A DNA stretch of 64,000 bases from Brevundimonas sp. (GTDB lineage Bacteria; Pseudomonadota; Alphaproteobacteria; Caulobacterales; Caulobacteraceae), in assembly GCF_019636155.1 (NCBI RefSeq), contig NZ_JAHBYB010000002.1, positions 301,039 to 365,038 of the forward strand, in the 5' to 3' direction. The notes beneath the pieces were generated by a model. That model searched no databases. It was not told where the DNA came from and was given only the letters and a program-made list of their open reading frames with translations. Positions 1 to 7,917 of the stretch are shown here, one piece after another. Each line of letters begins with the position of its first letter. Position 1 is the first letter of the stretch. The translations under genes and the position numbers were made by a program.

Positions 1-42
1 CAGCATGGCGGCAACGGCCGGGGTGCGGGTGATCGTCCTCAT
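1..42 (-). CDS. trbG: TrbG, N-terminal start only (cut by window edge)
   Basis: Only the first 14 codons are present, reading MRTITRTPAVAAML, which looks like the start of a signal peptide. The ATG overlaps the trbF stop codon (ATGA arrangement), as expected for translationally coupled trb genes. TrbG follows TrbF in this conjugation operon and is the VirB9-like outer-membrane-associated part of the mating channel. The identification rests on gene order more than on sequence. Confidence 0.6.
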   Translation of the reverse strand, partial: MRTITRTPAVAAML

Positions 43-728
43 TGGCTCATCTCCCGCGACCATGAAATTGCGTTGACGTAGATTCCGAGCGGATTGGCGC
101 GCAGGCGCTCGGCATTGCGCGGTGGCTGGATCACGATGGTCAGGATCGCGGTCCAGCGTTCGGTCGTGGCGAGCTGGCCGCTCTCGAAATGGCGTTCGGT
201 CCACGCTACCCGAAAGCTGTTGGGGGATGCGCGGATGACGCTCGAGACCTCGACGGCGACCTGCTGACGGCCGACCTTGGCAAAGGGATCATTGGCGCGG
301 GCGTAGTCGTTCAAGGCAGCCGCGCCGCGATCCGTGGTCCACTCATAAGCCCGAAGCCAATTCTGGCGGACGATGATGGCGTCGGCCGGGATCGCGCGGA
401 CCTGCTCGATGAAGCGGCCGAGATGGAAAGCGATCTGCGGGTCAGTCGGGCGATAATCCGCGTTCGCGGGCGCGACGGTCTGCGCCTGTCCGAGATTATC
501 GACCTGCACCACCCAAGGCACCACGGTCCCCCGTGCGGATTGCCAGACCAGCGCCGAGGCGAAGCCGGCGGAAAGGATCAGAGAACCGAAGGCCATGAGC
601 CGCCAGTTCCTCGCCTGCACGCGGGCCGAGCCGATACGCTCGTCCCACGCCTGCGCGGCCTTCTGATATGGCGTCTCGGGTTCGGGTGATTTGCCGTAAT
701 GGGTTGCGGGTCGTTTGAAGATGCTCAT
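39..728 (-). CDS. trbF: Conjugal transfer protein TrbF (VirB8-like)
   Basis: This 229-residue protein belongs to the VirB8/TrbF family, an inner-membrane component of the type IV mating channel. A cytoplasmic N-terminus is followed by one membrane segment at about residues 45-65 (MAFGSLILSAGFASALVWQ). A periplasmic NTF2-like domain follows, with motifs such as PWVVQVDNLG and RVAWTERHFESGQ typical of TrbF. The start overlaps the trbL stop by four bases, so the genes are translationally coupled. The length is normal for the family and nothing indicates damage. Confidence 0.93.
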   Translation of the reverse strand: MSIFKRPATHYGKSPEPETPYQKAAQAWDERIGSARVQARNWRLMAFGSLILSAGFASALVWQSARGTVVPWVVQVDNLGQAQTVAPANADYRPTDPQIAFHLGRFIEQVRAIPADAIIVRQNWLRAYEWTTDRGAAALNDYARANDPFAKVGRQQVAVEVSSVIRASPNSFRVAWTERHFESGQLATTERWTAILTIVIQPPRNAERLRANPLGIYVNAISWSREMSQ

Positions 729-2116
729 GAGCGGTCACTTTCGGAAAGGTTGACGGAGGAACCGGAGCCGTGGCTGTCGCCGGAGCGAACGGCATGTGCT
801 GACATGGTGGTGCCGTGATTGAGGGCCTGCCGGCGCTGCATCCGCTGCGCCCAAGCCGGAGGACCAGCGGGGGAAGTCGGCGGCGCGGCTGCCGCAGTGG
901 CGCTGGCGCTGGCGCTGCCTACCGTGCCCATGGAGGACGCGCCGCCCGTCGCACCGAAACCGGCGCGCACGCCATCGGCGAAGCTGGACTTGACGCTTTC
1001 GCTTACTTGGGATGTTGCATTAGAGGCAGCGCGTTTTAGCGGCGAGATGGCGGCCGAGCCTGCGGCGCGTGCAACACCGCCGAGGCCGGAAGCAACGCCT
1101 GCCGCTCCGGTCTGGCCGAGTGAGCCTAGGCTATATGCAGCGGTCGCCGCTCCCGCGGCCGTCGCGCCGCCGCGAACGGCCGCGGCCCCACCGGACAGGG
1201 CAGCAGCGCCGCCCTTCGCGGCCAGCATGGCCCCGCCGCCAGCCGCCGCGCCGCCCGCAAGCACCATGCCGCCGGCAGCGAGGCCCGTGCCTACGGCAGC
1301 ACCCGCCCCGAGCTGCGGGCCGCCCGAGACGATGCCGTTGGCGATGCCGGGGCCGAAGATGCCGAGGCCGAGCAGCGACAGCGCGGCGAGCACAATCGCC
1401 ATGGCGTCGTCGATACTCGGGGTCTGGCCACCGAAACCGGCCGTGAACTGCGAAAACAAGGTGCTGCCGATACCGATGATAACGGCGAGCACCAGAACCT
1501 TGATGCCGGAGGACACCACGTTGCCCAAGACCTTCTCGGCCATGAAGGCGGTCTTGCCGAACAGGCCGAAGGGGATGAGGACGAAGCCGGCAAGCGTGGT
1601 CAGCTTGAACTCGATGAGGGTCACGAAAAGCTGGATGGCGAGGATGAAGAAGGCCAACACCACGAGCGCCCATGCGAACAGCAGGCACGCGATCTGGATG
1701 AAGTTCTCAAAGAAGGCGATCCAGCCCATCAGGTCGGAAATGGAATCGAGCAGCGGGCGGCCGGCGTCGAGGCCGGTCTGCGCCACGCGGCCCGGCCGCA
1801 TCAGGTCCGCAACCGAAAAGCTGGTGCCCGACGCCAGGAGGCCGAGGCCGGCGAAGCTCTCGAAGACGATGCGCGCGAGATTGTTCCAGTTGGAAATGAT
1901 GTAGGCGAATACCCCGACAAACAGGGTCTTCCTGACCAAGCGCGCGATGATGTCGTCATCCGCGCCCCATGCCCAAAAGAGCGCGGCGAGCGTCACGTCG
2001 ATGACAATGAGCGTCGTGGCGATGAAGGCGACCTCGCCGCCGAGCAGGCCGAAACCGCTGTCGATGTAGGAGGTGAATACGCCGAGGAAATTGTCGATGA
2101 CGCCCGTGTTGCCCAT
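725..2116 (-). CDS. trbL: Conjugal transfer protein TrbL (VirB6-like)
   Basis: A polytopic inner-membrane protein of 463 residues in the TrbL/VirB6 family, which forms part of the channel core. About six hydrophobic segments occupy residues 20-290, including VAFIATTLIVIDVTLAALFW and LLFAWALVVLAFFILAIQLF. The C-terminal third is a low-complexity Ala/Gly/Ser tail (residues ~290-450), common in TrbL. It lies between trbK-like and trbF genes; its stop overlaps the trbF start and only two bases separate it from the upstream gene. The alanine-rich tail creates long spurious ORFs on the other strand. Confidence 0.92.
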   Translation of the reverse strand: MGNTGVIDNFLGVFTSYIDSGFGLLGGEVAFIATTLIVIDVTLAALFWAWGADDDIIARLVRKTLFVGVFAYIISNWNNLARIVFESFAGLGLLASGTSFSVADLMRPGRVAQTGLDAGRPLLDSISDLMGWIAFFENFIQIACLLFAWALVVLAFFILAIQLFVTLIEFKLTTLAGFVLIPFGLFGKTAFMAEKVLGNVVSSGIKVLVLAVIIGIGSTLFSQFTAGFGGQTPSIDDAMAIVLAALSLLGLGIFGPGIANGIVSGGPQLGAGAAVGTGLAAGGMVLAGGAAAGGGAMLAAKGGAAALSGGAAAVRGGATAAGAATAAYSLGSLGQTGAAGVASGLGGVARAAGSAAISPLKRAASNATSQVSESVKSSFADGVRAGFGATGGASSMGTVGSASASATAAAAPPTSPAGPPAWAQRMQRRQALNHGTTMSAHAVRSGDSHGSGSSVNLSESDRS

Positions 2117-2118
2117 GG

Positions 2119-2385
2119 TCAGCGCGCCTCGCTGCGATCACGGCCGAGGAAGCGGTCGCGGGATTCAGCCCATGCGGCGAGGCAGCCGGCGTCACTTGCC
2201 GCCGCCTCGCCGAGCTGCTGGCAGTGGCGCAGGGTTTCGCGCAACGGGTCGGCCGGGGGCTGGAAGGCCGGCGCAGGGGGTGGCGCGGAAGGTTCATCCT
2301 TCCGCGCCATGTCGATTGCGGTCGCCGTGACGGCGATGGCGATGAACACCACGGCCCCGAGCCGGGCCAGCATCTTGCCGTCCAT
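2119..2385 (-). CDS. Putative entry-exclusion protein TrbK-alt
   Basis: A small 88-residue protein with an N-terminal membrane segment (residues ~8-24, LGAVVFIAIAVTATAI), a proline-rich linker and a short domain with two cysteines (RHCQQLG and DAGCLAAW). This pattern and the position between trbJ and trbL match the TrbK-alt family of putative entry-exclusion lipoprotein-like proteins in alphaproteobacterial trb operons. The frame stays open upstream of the ATG at 2385 only because of GC bias; starting there leaves a 14-base gap to trbJ. The function is inferred from family and context. Confidence 0.8.
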   Translation of the reverse strand: MDGKMLARLGAVVFIAIAVTATAIDMARKDEPSAPPPAPAFQPPADPLRETLRHCQQLGEAAASDAGCLAAWAESRDRFLGRDRSEAR

Positions 2386-2399
2386 GGCGAGCCTCCCGG

Positions 2400-3173
2400 T
2401 CAGTTGTTGCCGTTGTTGAACATCTGCGCGTTGCCCGGCTGGTAGCCGGTGCCGGGCGTGAGGAAGCGACGGCGCTGCTCGCGGCCTTGTTCGGCGGCGG
2501 TCGCACGCTCGGCCTCGGTCAGCGCGTCGGCCCGCCCGTTCGCCGAGATGAGCGCGATCAGGTCGGAAAGCTGCAGCGACTGGAGGGCAAGGAGCTGGTT
2601 GCCGGCCTGCGTGGCTTGCAGCGCGCCGGTCGCGCCTTGGCTCTGGCCGACAAGCGCGGCCATCTCGGCGCGATTGCTGTCGATGTTGCCGACGACGCCA
2701 GCCTGCACGCGCATGGCGTCCTGCAAACCGCCAACCGTATTTTCCCAACGGCCGCGCGCATCGGCGACAAGCTGGGCGTCGGTCGCGGACAGCGAGACAT
2801 TGCCGTATTGGCTCTGGAACGCTTGGTCGATCTGGCCGACCTCGAACGCGAGATTTTGAGCCTGCCCGAGAAGCTGCTGCGTGCGCTGGACGTTCTGCTG
2901 GAGCTGCTGGAGCGAGCTATGCGGCAGGCTCGCAAGGTTGCGGGCCTGATTGATGAGCATCTGCGCCTCGTTCTGGAGGCTCTGAATCTGGTTGTTGATC
3001 TGCTCCAGCGTGCGCGCGGCCGTGAGCACGTTCTGCGCATAGTTGGACGGGTCATAGACGATCCGGCCGAAAAGCTGGGCATGGGCCGGGCTTGCCAGCA
3101 TGGGCGAAAGCGTGACGGGCACGGCGAGCGCCAGCGCGAGGGCCGAGGCCCCGACGATCTTGGGATAGGTCAT
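2400..3173 (-). CDS. trbJ: Conjugal transfer protein TrbJ (VirB5-like)
   Basis: A 257-residue secreted protein of the TrbJ/VirB5 family, a minor pilus component. It begins with a clear signal peptide (MTYPKIVGASALALALAVP, cleavage likely after SPAHA). The mature part is a long glutamine/asparagine-rich helical coiled coil (for example LEQINNQIQSLQNEAQMLI) and ends in a TGYQPGNAQMFNNGNN tail. The start at 3173 overlaps the trbE stop (ATGA). The longer open frame upstream is an artefact inside trbE. Confidence 0.92.
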   Translation of the reverse strand: MTYPKIVGASALALALAVPVTLSPMLASPAHAQLFGRIVYDPSNYAQNVLTAARTLEQINNQIQSLQNEAQMLINQARNLASLPHSSLQQLQQNVQRTQQLLGQAQNLAFEVGQIDQAFQSQYGNVSLSATDAQLVADARGRWENTVGGLQDAMRVQAGVVGNIDSNRAEMAALVGQSQGATGALQATQAGNQLLALQSLQLSDLIALISANGRADALTEAERATAAEQGREQRRRFLTPGTGYQPGNAQMFNNGNN

Positions 3174-5662
3174 GGAAGAATCTCCTGTGTGGGGTGGGTA
3201 TCGAGCCGGGCCGGCGCGGCGGATTCCGGCCGGTCGGCAAGATTGGTGAGGTTCGGGATCAGGTCGGCCGCCCAATCGACGCCGCGCTCGCGCAGCCATG
3301 CGGCGAGGAAGCCGTCGCGTCCGTGCTCGGCGAGGATTTGTGCAATGAGCGTCTGGTCGGATTTGGCGGATGCGGCGCAAAGCGCGAGGCCGACTTCGGA
3401 CAGGCCAAGCTCGAACAGGCGATTGCCCCTGCGGCTTTGGCAGTAATAATCCCGCTTGGGCGTGGCCCTTGCGAGGATTTCTATCTGGCGGTCATTGAGG
3501 CCGAAGCGGCGATAGATGGCTGTAATCTGCGGCTCGATGGCGCGCTCGTTCGGCAGCAAGAGCCGCGTCGGGCAGCTCTCGATGATGGCGGGCGCGATGT
3601 TGCTCCCATCAATGTCGGACAGGCTTTGCGTGGCGAAAATGACGCTAGCGTTTTTCTTGCGGAGCGTTTTCAGCCATTCGCGGAGCTGGCCGGCGAATGC
3701 CTCATCGTCCAGCGCAAGCCAGCCCTCGTCGATGATGAGCAGCGTGGGCCGCCCGTCGAGCCGGTCACCGATGCGATGGAACAGATAGGCGAGCACGGCG
3801 GGGGCCGCGCCGGTCCCGACAAGGCCCTCGATCTCGAAGGCTTGCACATCGGCCGAGCCGAGATGTTCCGCCTCGGCGTCGAGCAGCCGGCCATAGGCAC
3901 CTCCGACGCAGAACGGGCGCAATGCCTGCTTCAAGTCGTTCGACTGGAGCAGCACGGCAAGGCCGGTGATGGTGCGTTCTTCAACCGGCGCGGACGCAAG
4001 CGAAGTCAGCGCCGTCCAAAGATACTCTTTGACCTCGGGTGTGATGGCGACGCCCGCGCGTATGAGGATGGCGGCAATCCAGTCCGCCGCCCATGCGCGT
4101 TCATAGGTGTCGTGGATGCGGGCGAGCGGCTGGAGCGAGACGGACGCCTCGGCCCCTTCTGTCAGCCCGCCGCCGAGGTCGTGCCAGTCGCCGCCCATGG
4201 CGAGCGACGCGGCCCGGATCGAACCGCCGAAGTCAAAGGCGAAGACCTGCGATCCTGCATAGCGGCGGAACTGCAAGGCCATGAGCGCGAGCAGGACGGA
4301 CTTCCCCGCGCCGGTCGGGCCAACGACAAGGGTGTGTCCTACGTCGCCGACATGGAGACTTAGCCGGAACGGGGTTGAGCCTTCAGTCTTTCCAAAGAGC
4401 AAAGGGGGTGCACCGAAATGCTCGTCCCGTTCCGGCCCCGCCCACACCGCTGAAAGCGGGATCATGTGGGCGAGATTCAAAGTGCTGATGGGCGGCTGGC
4501 GGACATTGGCGTAGGCGTGTCCGGGCAGACTGCCGAGCCATGCGTCAACCGCGTTGACGCTCTCGGGCATGACGGTGAAGTCACGGCCCTGAACGATCTT
4601 CTCGACCAGGCGCAGCTTCTCTTGCGCCACGCGCGGGTCGGCATCCCATACGGTGACGGTCGCCGTGACGTAGGCCATGCCCGCCACGTCTGCCCCAAGC
4701 TCCTGCAACGCCATGTCGGCGTCGAGCGCCTTGTTCGCCGCGTCGGTGTCCACAAGGGCGGACGCCTCGTTGGTCATCACCTCTTTCAAGATCGCCGCGA
4801 TGCTCTTGCGCTTAGCGAACCATTGGCGACGGATGCGGGTCAGCAACCGGGTCGCATCGGTCTTGTCGAGCAGGATCGCGCGCGTGCCCCACCTGTAGGG
4901 GAACGGCAGCCGGTTCATCTCGTCGAGCAGGCCCGGCATCGTTGCGGTCGGGAATCCCACGATGGTCAGGACGCGCAGATGTGTGTCGCCAAGGCGCGGC
5001 TCCAGCCCGCCAGTCAACGGCTGGTCGGCGAGCAGCGCGTCGAGGTGCATCGGCACCTCGGGCACGCGCACGCGATGGCGGTTGGTTGAGATGGTGGAAT
5101 GGAGGTAGGTCAGCGTTGCGCCGTCATCCATCCAACGGCACTCGGGCATGAAGCCGTCGAGCAGCGCCAGCACGCGGTCGGTGCGGTCGATGAAGCCGCG
5201 CATCAGCTCCCACGGGTCCACGCCGGTTTTCTCGCGGCCCTCATAGAGCCATGCCTCAGTGCGGGCGGCTTCCTCGGCCGGGGGCAGCCAGAGGAAGGTG
5301 AGGAAGTAGCCGGACACGAAATGCGCGTCCGCTTCCTCGAAATCAGCCTTCCGTTCCGCATCGACCAGCGCCGACGCGGGATCAGGAAAGATGCTATCGG
5401 GATAGGTCGCCGCCTCGCTGCGCTGTGCCTCGACGAAGATGCTCCAGCCGGAGCCGAGACGGCGCACGGCGTTGTTGATGCGGCCGGCGACGGCGACCAG
5501 CTCGGCCGCGACGGCGGAATCCAGATCGGGGCCGCGAAACTTCGCGGTCCTCTGAAAACTCCCATCCTTGTTCAAGACGACGCCGGAGCCGACCAGTGCC
5601 GCCCATGGCAGATAGTCGGCGAGTCGGGTGGCGGTGCTGCGGTATTCGGCAAGGTTCATCAT
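3170..5662 (-). CDS. trbE: Conjugal transfer ATPase TrbE (VirB4-like)
   Basis: An 830-residue VirB4/TrbE ATPase that powers pilus assembly and substrate transport at the inner membrane. The N-terminal CagE/TrbE domain covers about residues 1-400. The motor domain contains Walker A (VVGPTGAGKSVLLALM), Walker B (PTLLIIDEGWLAL) and the following KKNASVIFATQSLSDI sensor. The start is set at the ATG-ATG at 5662, preceded by a strong GAGGGAGG ribosome site 13 bases after the trbD stop. Full length; no damage seen. Confidence 0.95.
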   Translation of the reverse strand: MMNLAEYRSTATRLADYLPWAALVGSGVVLNKDGSFQRTAKFRGPDLDSAVAAELVAVAGRINNAVRRLGSGWSIFVEAQRSEAATYPDSIFPDPASALVDAERKADFEEADAHFVSGYFLTFLWLPPAEEAARTEAWLYEGREKTGVDPWELMRGFIDRTDRVLALLDGFMPECRWMDDGATLTYLHSTISTNRHRVRVPEVPMHLDALLADQPLTGGLEPRLGDTHLRVLTIVGFPTATMPGLLDEMNRLPFPYRWGTRAILLDKTDATRLLTRIRRQWFAKRKSIAAILKEVMTNEASALVDTDAANKALDADMALQELGADVAGMAYVTATVTVWDADPRVAQEKLRLVEKIVQGRDFTVMPESVNAVDAWLGSLPGHAYANVRQPPISTLNLAHMIPLSAVWAGPERDEHFGAPPLLFGKTEGSTPFRLSLHVGDVGHTLVVGPTGAGKSVLLALMALQFRRYAGSQVFAFDFGGSIRAASLAMGGDWHDLGGGLTEGAEASVSLQPLARIHDTYERAWAADWIAAILIRAGVAITPEVKEYLWTALTSLASAPVEERTITGLAVLLQSNDLKQALRPFCVGGAYGRLLDAEAEHLGSADVQAFEIEGLVGTGAAPAVLAYLFHRIGDRLDGRPTLLIIDEGWLALDDEAFAGQLREWLKTLRKKNASVIFATQSLSDIDGSNIAPAIIESCPTRLLLPNERAIEPQITAIYRRFGLNDRQIEILARATPKRDYYCQSRRGNRLFELGLSEVGLALCAASAKSDQTLIAQILAEHGRDGFLAAWLRERGVDWAADLIPNLTNLADRPESAAPARLDTHPTQEILP

Positions 5663-5675
5663 CGACGCGCCTCCC

Positions 5676-5957
5676 TCACACCGCCAGATGGCCGGGGATG
5701 CGCAGATGCCGCCGCCCGACCTCGACAAAGAGGGGATCGCGCTTTGCCGCCCACACGGCCGCGAAATGACCGATGGCCCAGATGGCGATGCCGACCAGCC
5801 AGAGGCGCAGGCCGAGGCCCACGGCCCCGGCCAGCGTGCCGTTCAGAATCGCGATGGAGCGCGGTGCGCCGCCGAGCAAAATATGCTCGGTCAGCGCCCG
5901 ATGGACCGGGACCGTGAACCCCGGCACCGCGTCGAGCTGTTCGAGGCCGCCCGCCAT
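5676..5957 (-). CDS. trbD: Conjugal transfer protein TrbD (VirB3-like)
   Basis: A 93-residue VirB3/TrbD-like membrane protein. It has the family's N-terminal pattern (VPVHRALTEHILLGGAPR) followed by two adjacent membrane segments (IAILNGTLAGAVGLGLRLWL and VGIAIWAIGHFAAVW). The ATG at 5957 overlaps the trbC stop (TGATG). A longer frame upstream lies within trbC and is not coding. VirB3 proteins act with the VirB4 ATPase, encoded immediately downstream as trbE. Confidence 0.9.
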   Translation of the reverse strand: MAGGLEQLDAVPGFTVPVHRALTEHILLGGAPRSIAILNGTLAGAVGLGLRLWLVGIAIWAIGHFAAVWAAKRDPLFVEVGRRHLRIPGHLAV

Positions 5958-6289
5958 CAGATGAGCGCCCCGCCGCCGAACGAGAAGAACGACAGGAAGA
6001 AGCTCGACGCCGCGAAGGCGATGGACAGGCCGAACACGATCTGGATCAGCTTGCGAAAGCCGCCGCCCGTATCGCCGAAGGCCAAAGTCAGGCCGGTCAC
6101 GATGATGATGATGACGGCGATGATCTTGGCGACCGGCCCTTCGATGGACTGGAGGATGCTTTGGAGCGGTGCTTCCCACGGCATCGACGAACCGGACGCA
6201 TGGGCGGCCGGGGCAAGCATGAGGCTGATGGCAAGGGCAGATGCGGCGGTCGTGGCGAAGCGATAGCCGCGCGTAAGGGTGCGGATCAT
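5957..6289 (-). CDS. trbC: Conjugative pilin TrbC (VirB2-like)
   Basis: A 110-residue pilin precursor. A signal peptide (residues ~1-31, ending APAAHA) is followed by a short polar stretch and two hydrophobic helices (VAKIIAVIIIIVTGLTLAFG and IVFGLSIAFAASSFFLSFFS), the VirB2/TrbC architecture. It starts four bases inside the 3' end of trbB. The product would be the main subunit of the conjugative pilus after processing. Confidence 0.92.
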   Translation of the reverse strand: MIRTLTRGYRFATTAASALAISLMLAPAAHASGSSMPWEAPLQSILQSIEGPVAKIIAVIIIIVTGLTLAFGDTGGGFRKLIQIVFGLSIAFAASSFFLSFFSFGGGALI

Positions 6290-7281
6290 GAAGATTCTCC
6301 TGTGCTGGTGGGGATTGCCGAAGGGATGGGATGCGTGATGCGGTAGTCGCCGTCCGGCCCCAGCCCCTCGACGCGGGCAAGCTCGGCCAGCCGGCGCGCG
6401 GAACCGCGCCCGGAAAGGACGGCAACAAGGTCGATAGTCTCGGCGATCAGCGCACGCGGGACCGTGACGACAGCCTCTTGGATGAGCTGTTCAAGGCGAC
6501 GAAGCGCGCCGATGCCGGTGCCGGCGTGAATGGTGCCGATCCCGCCGGGATGGCCCGTGCCCCATGCTTTGAGCAGGTCGAGGGCTTCCGATCCGCGCAC
6601 CTCCCCAATCGGGATGCGGTCGGGGCGCAGGCGCAGCGAGGACCGCACAAGGTCCGACAGGCTGGCGACGCCATCCTTGGTGCGCAGCGCCACCAGATTG
6701 GGCGCGGCACATTGCAGCTCGCGGGTGTCTTCGATGATGACGACACGATCCGCGCCCTTGGCGACCTCCGCCAAAAGGGCATTGGTGAGCGTGGTCTTGC
6801 CGGTGGAAGTGCCGCCCGCCACCAAGATATTGGCGCGGGCTGCGACGGCTTCGCGCAGCGTTTCCGCCTGATCGGCAGACATGATGCCGGCGGCCACATA
6901 GTCGTCGAGCGTGAACACCGCGACGGCAGGTTTACGGATGGCGAAGGCCGGCGCGGCGACCACGGGCGGCAAAAGGCCCTCGAACCGTTCCCCGCTCTCG
7001 GGCAGCTCTGCCGAGACGCGGGGGCTGCGGGCATGAACCTCTGCGCCGACATGATGCGCGACCAGCCGCACGATGCGTTCGCCATCGGCGGCGGACAGGC
7101 GTTCGCCCGTGTCGGAAAGCCCTTCGGACAGCCGGTCCACCCAAAGGCGACCGTCCGGGTTCAACATTACCTCGACCACGGCCGGGTCTTCGAGCAGCCG
7201 GGCAATGGCGGGGCCGAGCGCGGTGCGCAACATGCGCGCGCCGCGCTGGATCGCTTCCTGTCTGTGGTGGTTGGTGGTCAT
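6286..7281 (-). CDS. trbB: Conjugal transfer ATPase TrbB (VirB11-like)
   Basis: A 331-residue VirB11/GspE-family hexameric ATPase. It shows Walker A ([17 protein letters not shown]), an Asp box ([12 protein letters not shown]), Walker B ([16 protein letters not shown]) and a His box ([13 protein letters not shown]). It is first in the trbBCDEJKLFG order, with a 146-base gap upstream to the CopG-family gene; the gap could hold an internal promoter. The start [18 protein letters not shown] fits family members. Confidence 0.94.
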   Translation of the reverse strand: MTTNHHRQEAIQRGARMLRTALGPAIARLLEDPAVVEVMLNPDGRLWVDRLSEGLSDTGERLSAADGERIVRLVAHHVGAEVHARSPRVSAELPESGERFEGLLPPVVAAPAFAIRKPAVAVFTLDDYVAAGIMSADQAETLREAVAARANILVAGGTSTGKTTLTNALLAEVAKGADRVVIIEDTRELQCAAPNLVALRTKDGVASLSDLVRSSLRLRPDRIPIGEVRGSEALDLLKAWGTGHPGGIGTIHAGTGIGALRRLEQLIQEAVVTVPRALIAETIDLVAVLSGRGSARRLAELARVEGLGPDGDYRITHPIPSAIPTSTGESS

Positions 7282-7427
7282 GTCGGCCCCGGCTTCTGGC
7301 GGGGCGCAACAGGCGGTCCCCGGATCGGGGTCGATTAAGAGAGACCGAAATGCGGCCGGTTCAACAAGTATCTATGAGGCGGCGGTGATCGGCGGCGAAC
7401 GGCGGTAAATAGGATGGGTCCGAATAC

Positions 7428-7907
7428 TCATTCTTGATCGCCGTTGCTCTCGGACTCGTCCGGCAACTGATCGTCGGGAAGTGAGTCGAGGTCACGCGAC
7501 AGCTCCTTGAGGAACCTGTCGCCCGTCGCCAGACGCCGGCCGAGATTTTGCATGAAGCCCTCGAACCGCTCCGCGCCTTTCGCTCGGGCAGCGGATTGTG
7601 CGGCTCCCGTAAGCGGCGGTGTGATGGTCATCCAGAAATGGATGAACTGCGCGACCGTCTCGCCGAGGACGGCGAGATCCAGGTCGAGCGTGTCGATCTG
7701 GCGGCCGAGCTTGTCCATGCGGCGCGACATGGCGGCTTCAAGCTGGTCGTCGGCATCGCCGGACAGGTAAGATATGACCGCCGCCTCCACGATGGCGGAT
7801 TTTGAGACATTACGGCGCAGCGCCACCGAGCGGCGCAGCGCCATCGCTTCGATCTGCGGAATGAGCGCGGGGTCGAAATAGAGATTCAGGCGGGTTCTGG
7901 TTGCCAT
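7428..7907 (-). CDS. CopG/ribbon-helix-helix regulator of the transfer operon
   Basis: A 159-residue protein with an N-terminal ribbon-helix-helix motif (MATRTRLNLYFDPALIPQIE, then SKSAIVEAAVISYL) and a longer C-terminal helical region. CopG-family genes regularly sit between traG and trbB in alphaproteobacterial ICEs and probably regulate transfer genes or assist relaxosome coupling. The ATG at 7907 lies 10 bases after the traG stop, preceded by GAGGAC. A longer start at 7937 would overlap traG and is less likely. Confidence 0.82.
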   Translation of the reverse strand: MATRTRLNLYFDPALIPQIEAMALRRSVALRRNVSKSAIVEAAVISYLSGDADDQLEAAMSRRMDKLGRQIDTLDLDLAVLGETVAQFIHFWMTITPPLTGAAQSAARAKGAERFEGFMQNLGRRLATGDRFLKELSRDLDSLPDDQLPDESESNGDQE

Positions 7908-7917
7908 GGTCGTGTCC

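Noticed and set aside
819-1904. Long plus-strand ORF opposite trbL
   Set aside because: It is a shadow of the alanine/glycine-rich trbL tail; it has no ribosome site and a biased Pro/Ala composition.
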